Assembly (NCBI GenBank): GCA_035464115.1
Contig: DATHSN010000028.1
Location: 1-13,125, forward strand
Source of the DNA: DATHSN01 sp035464115
GTDB lineage: Bacteria; Actinomycetota; Acidimicrobiia; Acidimicrobiales; SKKL01
Reading direction: 5' to 3'
Length of the DNA stretch: 13,125 nucleotides
Shown piece after piece: positions 7,501-12,022 of the stretch. Numbering within the stretch: the first letter of the stretch is position 1; every line of letters starts with the position of its first letter. The translations under genes were made by a program, and so were the position numbers. The notes below the pieces were generated by a model. The model saw only the letters and a list, made by a program, of their open reading frames with translations, was not told where the DNA came from and ran no database searches.

Positions 7501-8720
7501 CGCACGGCGGCGTGGACCGCAACAGCCGCGGTGGCGGCGACGAAGGCGAGCAGCACGATGGCCCCCGGCTTGTCGCCGAACCAGACGATGGTGGCGGCCA
7601 TCCCGACCGCGGCGGGGGTGCCGGCGGCGAGCCAGCGCCAGGCGGTGGCCGGGGGGTGCTCGGCGGGTGGCTCGGCCCGACGGGTGCGCTCGGCGTGGAC
7701 GCCGGTCCCCGACCCGAGGAAGCGGGCCGCCTTGTAGGTGCCGTGGGCGATGACGTGGAAGATGGCGGCGGCGAAGGCCCCGAGCCCCACCTGGAGGACC
7801 ATGAAGCCCATCTGGGCGATCGTCGAGCGGACCAGCGCGCCCTTCACGTCGGGACGCACCAGGGTGGCGGCGGCGGCCACCAGCACGGTGACGGTGCCCA
7901 CGACCACCGCCAGGTGCAGCACGGCGGGAGAGGCGGCGACCGCTGGCGCGAGGCGCACGAGGAGCACGCCCGCCGCGTTGACCACGCCGGCGTGCAGCAG
8001 CGCCGAGACCGGCGACGGGGCCCACACGGTGAGCGGGAGCCAGCCGTGGGCGGGGATCTGGGCCGAGCGGACGAAGCCGCCGATGGCCAGGGGGACGAGG
8101 ACGAGCGCCAGCGTCGTGGCTGAGGCGGTGGCTGCGCCGTCACCCAGCGCAGCGAGGTCGAGGTCGTCGAACGCGACGGCCGCGGCGACGACACCGGCGA
8201 CGAGGGCGGCATCGCCGATCGCGAGGCGGCGCACGACCCGGCCGGCCGCCGCCGCGGCACCGGGGACCGAGCGGTCGTGGGTGAGCAACAACCACAGCGC
8301 CGGGGTCACCGCGACCCACGCCACGGCGAGCACCGGGAGGCTGGCGGCGACCGCCACCGCAGCGGTGGCCGCCACGGTGAGGGCCAGGGCGCCGGCGAAG
8401 CGCCCGGCCGCCGGCTCGCCCCGCAGCGCCCGGGCGCTGGCCGCGGCCACCACCGCACCGATGCCGCACACGACCAGTAGGAGGATGCCCTCGAGACGGC
8501 CCCCCACCACCCCGAGGGTGGCGGTGGCGACGCCCAGGTCGACGACCGGGCCGATGGCCCCGGTGCTGCGCGGTGCCCCGAGCGCCACCACGGCGCCGGC
8601 GGCGGTGGCGCCGACGAGCGCCACGGTCACCAGGTCGGCGGTGCGACGGGTGCGTCGCACGAGTGCGACCACGCCGGCCACGACGGGAAGGAGGATGGCC
8701 AGGCCGGCGAGGGCGCTCAT
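4557..8720 (-). CDS. dabB-dabA: Natural DabB-DabA fusion: energy-coupled inorganic carbon (CO2-to-bicarbonate) accumulation protein
   Basis: A 1387-residue fusion. Residues 1 to about 490 are a NuoL/MrpA-like antiporter-type membrane domain (DabB) with about 12-14 hydrophobic segments, including RSAQIPAHGWLPL (218-230), PSPVSALLHAGVVNAAG, DVKGALVRSTIAQMGFM and HVIAHGTYKAARFL. Residues about 510-1387 are DabA (DUF2309/UPF0753), starting near WPLTGFVASNPL (W523). The beta-carbonic-anhydrase-like site is intact: C880 and D882 in CIDVRSE with R884, then H1055 (CGHGSTTENNPY) and C1070 (DCGACGG). The H-to-C spacing of 15 is the same as H524/C539 of Halothiobacillus DabA2, and C-to-H is 175 versus 173. 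Together the halves should use a cation gradient to drive one-way CO2 hydration at the inner membrane face. Residues about 791-831 are a Pro/Ala/Thr-rich insert. ATG 8720 lacks a Shine-Dalgarno but overlaps a leader ORF stop. A longer open frame to 8894 exists but crosses the divergent promoter region. The N-terminal half alone would be mislabelled NADH dehydrogenase subunit L. Confidence 0.93.
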   Translation of the reverse strand: MSALAGLAILLPVVAGVVALVRRTRRTADLVTVALVGATAAGAVVALGAPRSTGAIGPVVDLGVATATLGVVGGRLEGILLLVVCGIGAVVAAASARALRGEPAAGRFAGALALTVAATAAVAVAASLPVLAVAWVAVTPALWLLLTHDRSVPGAAAAAGRVVRRLAIGDAALVAGVVAAAVAFDDLDLAALGDGAATASATTLALVLVPLAIGGFVRSAQIPAHGWLPLTVWAPSPVSALLHAGVVNAAGVLLVRLAPAVAASPAVLHLAVVVGTVTVLVAAAATLVRPDVKGALVRSTIAQMGFMVLQVGLGAFAAAIFHVIAHGTYKAARFLGSGTGVHAERTRRAEPPAEHPPATAWRWLAAGTPAAVGMAATIVWFGDKPGAIVLLAFVAATAAVAVHAAVRHLPGAGPVGPALAGAAIGLTAVGYGAAVDALDTALGLPRPVDGPGAAAQVAVVVVAAGAALLVRSRPAWLYRRLLTERVTDPAPPALPAPAPPPVVARTTVRSRVALAAELVGPSWPLTGFVASNPLAALEGATFGEATATARALRPGRTHLPHDHFLGLRERGRITDDHLLAALRHHLPGLDAHPAVALGTSTVPAIEAARLAVLEPPADTASSPPADPRCDPGRVGVDLTWGEWLDRVTGSDVIATIDRELALWLAVHVDTSQATWTLPGRDAGLWAAWRQLDPRGHELAERPDDALVAALDGLGVADGQVVDYLRRSLGQQPGWVAHVSWRADAPDEPGRHLPPADLVELLALRLTLEQRAVVAAADARGVDRHPAALVAALAPPDPDATAPLPHATATAPASPPAPPPDGPAATATPVATAAIALGVTDEVRRAVWLAAHERAVRDDLIARIRPVTPSAERPASQVAFCIDVRSEVLRRHLEAVGEHETIGIAGFFGAAVRHQPLAGQGATDQCPVLVRPRADISERPVGDGDAAVTGRRRLGALTHVVHDTKSGVTTPFAFVEVVGWLAMVELVARTAAPTRWDGWRRRATARLAPPAPTRLTIDAEGHLGLAPDEQALLAETALRLVGLTEGHARLVVLCGHGSTTENNPYESALDCGACGGNPGGVNARLLAAVLNRPAVRVALAERGIAIPDDTWFVGGQHDTTTERVTLFDLDDVPATHHGDVERLRVDLAEAGRRAAVERCRTLPGAPARARAGDGAAAAAHLVRRATDWAQTRPEWGLAGCAAFVIGPRSLTRGVDLGGRVFLHTYEADRDPDATALETILTAPLVVAEWISTQYYFSTVDDIAYGAGPKLVHNPLGGGVGVLLGPEGDLRIGLPRESVASGDGAVHEPVRLLAVVQAPLARVSAIVERNPVLQRLIGNGWIALVARSGDDDHWSQLDAHLRWVPWSQESADASPLVDHHPTSPAALAG

Positions 8721-8749
8721 GGCCGTTCGGAGGTCGCGTGTTCGAGCAT
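8717..8749 (-). CDS. 10-codon leader ORF upstream of the dab fusion
   Basis: ATG 8749-8747 encodes MLEHATSERP and stops with TGA at 8719-8717, overlapping the dab ATG as ATGA. It follows a TAGGTT -10 element by exactly six bases, so transcription would begin at or next to its ATG (leaderless). It could feed ribosomes into the dab start, which has no Shine-Dalgarno of its own. There is no run of a single amino acid typical of attenuators. It is too short to show coding bias, so confidence is limited. Confidence 0.4.
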   Translation of the reverse strand: MLEHATSERP

Positions 8750-8755
8750 CGCTCA

Positions 8756-8785
8756 AACCTACGGCCCTCAACACCCGAATCGCAA
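8756..8785 (-). promoter_or_regulatory. Candidate promoter of the dab operon
   Basis: On the minus strand TTGCGA (8785-8780) lies 18 bases before TAGGTT (8761-8756). These resemble -35 and -10 elements. The predicted start site coincides with the ATG of the 10-codon leader ORF. The region 8751-8800 is about 58% GC, lower than the flanking genes, as expected for a promoter. Confidence 0.5.
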
Positions 8786-8838
8786 ATCCGGTATCTGCGG
8801 CTGCGCCCGTCCCGGCGGTTGCGGCTGGGTCGGTCGGG

Positions 8839-8844
8839 TAGGGC
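8839..8844 (+). promoter_or_regulatory. Candidate -10 element, leaderless start of the DUF5709-like gene
   Basis: TAGGGC followed by exactly six bases and then ATG 8851. It deviates from TANNNT at the last base. No Shine-Dalgarno is present upstream of the ATG. A TTGCGG at 8819-8824 is only 14 bases upstream and may not be a real -35. Confidence 0.4.
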
Positions 8845-8850
8845 CCGCCC

Positions 8851-9246
8851 ATGAGCGACCCCCAGGACCGCAGCGAAGCGCTCGACGACGACAAGCTGGC
8901 CGGGGAGTACCCACCCGACCGGCCTCTCGGCGCGGAGAGCTACGGCACCACGCCGGGCGAGGAGCGCGTCGACGAGCCACTCGCCGACCGGGTCGCCCGC
9001 GAGGAGCCCGAGGACGCCCCGCCGTCGGACCGGCCGGTGGCGCCGCTGGTGGGTGACGACGTGCTCGACGACCGCGAGGAGCAGATGATCGCCGCGGAGG
9101 CCCGGCCCGGCTCCGGCCCGGGCGCGATCGAGCCGAACGATCCGGCCGCGGGCGACCCGACCCGGCGCGACGTGGCCACCGAGCACGAGGCTGGGCTGTC
9201 CGCCGAGGAGGCGGCGGTCCACGAGACCGAGCCCCCGCCGTCGTGA
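8851..9246 (+). CDS. Acidic, probably disordered DUF5709-like protein, 131 aa
   Basis: A small, very acidic cytosolic protein with no membrane segment or signal peptide. It is rich in Asp, Glu, Pro and Ala, with few large hydrophobic residues. Its layout resembles actinobacterial DUF5709 proteins: an N-terminal YPPDRPLGAESYGTT-type segment followed by GEERVDEPLADRVAREEPE, and an SAEEAAVHETE ending near 117-127. The function of that family is not known. The gene starts without a Shine-Dalgarno, apparently leaderless, is divergent from the dab operon, and lies 43 bases before an aldo/keto reductase that has its own -10-like element. Sharing the divergent promoter region with dab is suggestive at most. 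Confidence 0.75.
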   Translation: MSDPQDRSEALDDDKLAGEYPPDRPLGAESYGTTPGEERVDEPLADRVAREEPEDAPPSDRPVAPLVGDDVLDDREEQMIAAEARPGSGPGAIEPNDPAAGDPTRRDVATEHEAGLSAEEAAVHETEPPPS

Positions 9247-9277
9247 GCGTCCAGCGGATGGCCGGCGGCCACGGGCG

Positions 9278-9283
9278 TAGGGT
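9278..9283 (+). promoter_or_regulatory. Candidate -10 element, leaderless start of the aldo/keto reductase
   Basis: TAGGGT, then six bases (CGGACC), then ATG 9290. There is no Shine-Dalgarno. No clear -35 is visible in the GC-rich upstream sequence. Confidence 0.5.
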
Positions 9284-9289
9284 CGGACC

Positions 9290-10180
9290 ATGATCGACAC
9301 CGCACCGTTCGGCCGCACCGGGCACGAGAGCACCCGCGTGATCTTCGGCGCCGCCGCCCTCGGGTCGATGCGCCAGGAGAAGGCCGACGGCGTGCTCGAG
9401 CTGCTGGCCGCGCACGGCGTGAACCACATCGACACCGCTGCGAGCTACGGCGACTCCGAGCTCCGCCTCGCCCCGTGGCTCGCCGACCACCGAGCCGACG
9501 TGTTCCTCGCCACCAAGACCGGTGAGCGCACCGGCGACGCGGCCCGCGCCGAGCTCGAGCGCTCCCTCGAGCGGCTCGGGGTCGATGCGGTCGACCTGAT
9601 CCAGCTGCACAACCTGGTCGAGCCCGACGAGTGGGATGTCGCCCATGGCCCCGGCGGCGCGGTCGAGGCGCTGGCCGCGGCCCGCGACGAGGGCCTGGTG
9701 CGCTTCATCGGCGTGACCGGGCACGGCACCCGCATCGCCCGGATGCACCTGCGCAGCCTCGCCGAGTTCGACTTCGACTCGGTGCTGTTGCCCTACAGCT
9801 ACGTCGCGCTCACCGACGACGCCTACCGGGCCGACGTCGAGGAGCTGCTCGGGGTGTGCGCCGAGCGCGACGTCGCGGTGCAGACCATCAAGTCGATCGC
9901 CCGCGGGCGCTGGCCGGTCGACCACTCGGGTCCGCGATACAGCTGGTACGAGCCGCTCCCCGACGCCGACGCCATCGGGCGGGCGGTGCGCTGGGTGCTG
10001 GCCAACCCGCAGGTGTTCCTCAACACGTCCAGCGACACGCGCGTGCTGCCGGTGATCCTCGCCGCGGCCGAGCTGTCGGCCACGGGCGCCCCGCCGCCCG
10101 ACGACGCCGAGCTGGCCACCGACGTGGCCGCGCTCGGCGTCGAGCCGCTGTTCGACGGCGCCGAGCTCGAGCGCATCTGA
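9290..10180 (+). CDS. Aldo/keto reductase family oxidoreductase, 296 aa
   Basis: NADPH-dependent carbonyl reductase fold (TIM barrel), cytosolic. The catalytic tetrad is complete: D48 and Y53 in HIDTAASYGDSE, K76 in FLATKTGE, and H107 in DLIQLHN. The N-terminus FGRTGHESTRVIFGAAALG is the typical first strand. Length is normal for the family. The later barrel strands include FIGVTGHG and LLPYSYVALT, and AVQTIKSIARGRW follows. The C-terminal cofactor-binding region is present but its Arg/Ser pattern is less standard, so the preference for NADPH over NADH is not settled. The substrate cannot be told from sequence. It stands alone between an acidic DUF5709-like gene and a convergent regulator. 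Confidence 0.93.
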   Translation: MIDTAPFGRTGHESTRVIFGAAALGSMRQEKADGVLELLAAHGVNHIDTAASYGDSELRLAPWLADHRADVFLATKTGERTGDAARAELERSLERLGVDAVDLIQLHNLVEPDEWDVAHGPGGAVEALAAARDEGLVRFIGVTGHGTRIARMHLRSLAEFDFDSVLLPYSYVALTDDAYRADVEELLGVCAERDVAVQTIKSIARGRWPVDHSGPRYSWYEPLPDADAIGRAVRWVLANPQVFLNTSSDTRVLPVILAAAELSATGAPPPDDAELATDVAALGVEPLFDGAELERI

Positions 10181-10191
10181 GGTCGCGACCA

Positions 10192-10232
10192 CGCCACCAG
10201 GGCCGCATCGTCGGGCGCTGCGTCGGGTGGCG
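10192..10232. terminator. Possible bidirectional terminator between convergent genes
   Basis: CGCCACC (10192-10198) pairs with GGTGGCG (10226-10232) across a 27-base loop, in the 63-base gap between the aldo/keto reductase stop and the regulator stop. The long loop and lack of U-tract make this weak. Confidence 0.25.
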
Positions 10233-10243
10233 ATCCTCGCAGC

Positions 10244-10966
10244 TCAGCGTCTGGTGCCCAGTGGGCGAGCGTCGGGGCAGACGCCTCTGACGAGCTCATG
10301 AGGTCGGGGGACGAAGGTCTGGGCCTTCACATGGGGCGATCGGATGCGGTCCGCTCGGAAGAGGCGAGCCTCGTCGATCGCGGTGTCCCAGGCGATCACG
10401 TACCAGAGGGGGGCGCGCACGAGCAGGCCGTGGGGCTCGACGATCCGCTGCGATTCGTTCCCGTACCGGTCCTGGTACGCGAAGGTGAGGAGGCGCCGCT
10501 CGCTGAAGGCCACCTCGAACAACCGGGCGAGGAGCGGGCTGACGCTGCCGGTCTGGCGAGTCGACGGCGGCGACGGCGGGCCGATCATGATGCGCATCAT
10601 CAGCTCCTGGACCTGGATGGCCCGTTGGTGGGGCAGGGATGCTTCGATCTTGGCGAGGGCTGATCTCGCGTCCGAGGCGAACGGCATCCAGGGGAACGCT
10701 TGTGCGATCGCCACCGAGAGGACCAGTGCGACGACGTCTTCACCGGCCAGCTGCGACGTGACCATCACCGAGGTGGGCTCGAGGTGGACGCCGCCGCCGG
10801 GCCCGGACATCGAGGAGATCACGAAGCCACGGTCGCGGAGGCGGTCGAGGTCTCGAAGGACGGTCCGGGTCGACACGTCGAGCTCACGTGCGAGGTCCTC
10901 GACGCGCCAGTCCGCTCGCAGCCGCAGCAGCCGGATCAGCTCGTCGAGGCGTGTCGCGACCGGCAC
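10244..10966 (-). CDS. HTH-WYL domain transcriptional regulator, 240 aa
   Basis: DNA-binding regulator. Residues about 5-52 form a winged HTH of the DeoR/HTH_11 kind (LDELIRLLRLRADWRVEDLA, then LDVSTRTVLRDLDRLRDRGF), followed by the wing and a GPGGGV turn. Residues about 135-215 form a WYL-type ligand-sensing domain, with RRLLTFAYQDRYGNESQRIV, EPHGLLVRAPLWYVIAWD (W188, Y189, V190 in place of Leu) and ARLFRADRI. WYL regulators often bind nucleotides or nucleic acid, and the ligand here is unknown. I chose GTG 10966: it follows TACCGT by six bases (leaderless) and puts the HTH at the usual distance from the N-terminus. A longer frame to 11035 would overrun the divergent promoter and the start of the Rid-family gene. 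It is divergent from that gene, across a 27-bp palindrome that is its likely operator. Confidence 0.88.
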   Translation of the reverse strand: MPVATRLDELIRLLRLRADWRVEDLARELDVSTRTVLRDLDRLRDRGFVISSMSGPGGGVHLEPTSVMVTSQLAGEDVVALVLSVAIAQAFPWMPFASDARSALAKIEASLPHQRAIQVQELMMRIMIGPPSPPSTRQTGSVSPLLARLFEVAFSERRLLTFAYQDRYGNESQRIVEPHGLLVRAPLWYVIAWDTAIDEARLFRADRIRSPHVKAQTFVPRPHELVRGVCPDARPLGTRR

Positions 10967-10972
10967 GTGGAC

Positions 10973-10978
10973 ACGGTA
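10973..10978 (-). promoter_or_regulatory. -10 element of the WYL regulator gene
   Basis: TACCGT on the minus strand, six bases before GTG 10966. It has the same geometry as the other leaderless starts in the window. Confidence 0.5.
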
Positions 10979-10982
10979 CCGC

Positions 10983-11009
10983 CATCGGTGACAGGTTCTG
11001 TCACCGATG
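10983..11009. promoter_or_regulatory. Perfect 27-bp palindromic operator between divergent promoters
   Basis: CATCGGTGACAG, three bases GTT, then the exact reverse complement CTGTCACCGATG. The centre (10996) is 31 bases upstream of the ATG of the Rid-family gene and 30 bases upstream of the GTG of the WYL regulator gene. The palindrome therefore fills the -35 regions of both promoters without touching either -10. This is what an operator for autoregulation and control of the divergent gene would look like. Binding by the neighbouring regulator is inferred. Confidence 0.75.
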
Positions 11010-11014
11010 CGTCG

Positions 11015-11020
11015 TACGGT
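11015..11020 (+). promoter_or_regulatory. -10 element of the Rid-family gene
   Basis: TACGGT, then six bases (CGCTCC), then ATG 11027. It lies six bases past the right edge of the palindrome. No Shine-Dalgarno is present. Confidence 0.5.
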
Positions 11021-11026
11021 CGCTCC

Positions 11027-11449
11027 ATGAACCACGACGACAACGACATGACGCTCGATCGGACGCCCGTGAACCCGTGGGGGTGGTCACAGCAGCTCGG
11101 CTACAACCAAGCCGAGATCGTCGAGGGCGCGACCCGCTACCTGGTGTGCGCCGGTCAGACGAGCGTGGACGCCCACGGCGCCCCGCAGCACCCAGGAGAC
11201 ATGCGCAGCCAGATCGCCCTCGCGCTCGACAACCTCGAGACCGTCGTCGGCGCGGCGGGGATGACCCTCGCGGACATCATCCGGCTGAACGTGTTCACCA
11301 CGGACGTCGACGAGGCGATGCGTCACCTCGACGTGCTCGGCGGGCGGCTCGGGCCGATCGGGGTCGCGCCGCCGATGACGCTCCTCGGCGTCACCCGACT
11401 CGCCCTCCCCGACCTGATGTTCGAGATAGAAGCCACCGCTGCAGACTGA
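11027..11449 (+). CDS. RidA/YjgF-family protein lacking the usual catalytic arginine
   Basis: A 140-residue member of the Rid (YjgF/YER057c/UK114) family, normally a cytosolic trimer; RidA itself hydrolyses reactive enamines or imines such as 2-aminoacrylate. Family features: YNQAEIVEGATRYLVCAGQT at the N-terminal strands, DMRSQIALALDNLETVVGAAGMTLADIIRLNVFTTD in the middle, and LPDLMFEIEATA at the end. Aligning the end with E. coli RidA puts P116/M117/T118 where the carboxylate-binding R105 should be, while the glutamate corresponding to E120 is kept (E133). It therefore looks like one of the Rid subfamilies without Arg, which are not expected to be enamine deaminases. Start ATG 11027 is chosen for the leaderless promoter; ATG 11048 is an alternative. 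It is divergent from the WYL regulator, its likely controller. Confidence 0.88.
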   Translation: MNHDDNDMTLDRTPVNPWGWSQQLGYNQAEIVEGATRYLVCAGQTSVDAHGAPQHPGDMRSQIALALDNLETVVGAAGMTLADIIRLNVFTTDVDEAMRHLDVLGGRLGPIGVAPPMTLLGVTRLALPDLMFEIEATAAD

Positions 11450-11512
11450 CGCGGGCCCGCAAGGTCGGTCGGCGGCGAACGACGTCGCTGCGCACACGAG
11501 GACAGCTGATCG

Positions 11513-11872
11513 GTGAGCACTCACGACGACGAGGTTCGGTCGCGACTCCAGGCACTGCACGACGCCGCCACCCGCCGCACCGCTGGCCTCGCCGGTGGCT
11601 TCGAGGCCATCGTCGAGGCGTCGAGCGACATCGCCGTCGACGACGAACACGACCCGGAAGGCCACACGATCGCCTGGGAACGTCAATTGGTCGGTGCACT
11701 CCTCGACGATGCTCGCACGTCGCTCGACGAGATCACGGAGGCCCTGCAGCGCCTCGACGAGGGCACCTACGGCCGTTGCACGATGTGCGGACAGGACATC
11801 TCTCCCGAGCGCCTGGACGCCATGCCCGCCGCGCCAGCCTGCATCAGCTGTGCGGTCAGATCCCACCAATGA
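11513..11872 (+). CDS. TraR/DksA-type zinc-finger protein, 119 aa
   Basis: Small cytosolic protein with a helical N-terminal half and a C-terminal DksA/TraR C4 zinc finger: C89 and C92 in GRCTMCG, C110 and C113 in ACISC. The linker carries DDEHDPEGHTIAWERQ (43-58), typical of the actinobacterial members, and ends in the LDEGTYGRC family hallmark. DksA proteins enter the RNA polymerase secondary channel and work with ppGpp. Short actinobacterial members are less studied, and the tip residues of the coiled coil here are not the DxxDxA of E. coli DksA, so activity on polymerase is not assured. GTG start with GAGGA (11498-11502) ten bases upstream. It lies 63 bases after the Rid-family gene on the same strand and could be cotranscribed. 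Confidence 0.88.
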   Translation: MSTHDDEVRSRLQALHDAATRRTAGLAGGFEAIVEASSDIAVDDEHDPEGHTIAWERQLVGALLDDARTSLDEITEALQRLDEGTYGRCTMCGQDISPERLDAMPAAPACISCAVRSHQ

Positions 11873-11919
11873 GCAGGGGAACGGCGCGAGAGCGGGGCCA
11901 GGTCTCGCTCAACCTCGGG

Positions 11920-11949
11920 CTGTGCTGACCACATCCGATTTCAGCACAG
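11920..11949. terminator. Stem-loop after the TraR/DksA-like gene
   Basis: CTGTGCTGA and TCAGCACAG are perfect 9-bp inverted arms around a 12-base loop, 47 bases past the gene's stop. A terminator is the simplest reading, but no U-tract follows on the plus strand. A protein-binding site is also possible. Confidence 0.35.
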
Positions 11950-12010
11950 AAGCTGCGGATTCATTGGCGTTTCGCGTGTCCTCGAAGGCTTGAGTGTCAC
12001 ACCCCCTTCG

Positions 12011-12016
12011 TAGTCT
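12011..12016 (+). promoter_or_regulatory. Candidate -10 element, leaderless start of the DUF222 gene
   Basis: TAGTCT, then six bases (TGGTGC), then ATG 12023. A TTGAGT at 11990-11995 lies 15 bases upstream and could be a weak -35. Confidence 0.5.
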
Positions 12017-12022
12017 TGGTGC

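Noticed and set aside
4404..8123. Long plus-strand open frames (hundreds of codons) opposite the dab fusion, and a long minus-strand out-of-frame one at 5206-8025
   Set aside because: Low-complexity Arg/Gly/Pro-rich translations with no recognisable motif, explained by the scarcity of stop codons at high GC. The DabB-DabA frame carries all conserved motifs.
7220..8720. Calling the N-terminal half NADH dehydrogenase subunit L or an Mrp antiporter
   Set aside because: No other complex I or Mrp subunits are nearby and it is fused to DabA, so it belongs to the DAB system.
8721..8894. 58-codon N-terminal extension of the dab fusion
   Set aside because: It would overlap the start of the divergent gene at 8851 and cover the promoter-like elements. 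The residues are not like a DabB N-terminus, which fits MSALAGLAILLPVVAG at 8720.
10967..11035. 23-codon longer start for the WYL regulator
   Set aside because: It would run through the palindrome and into the Rid-family gene. The Arg/His/Cys-rich extension is not like the HTH N-terminus.
11451..11460. GCGGGCCCGC palindrome after the Rid-family gene
   Set aside because: There is no loop and it is only ten bases of pure G/C, so chance is likely at this composition.
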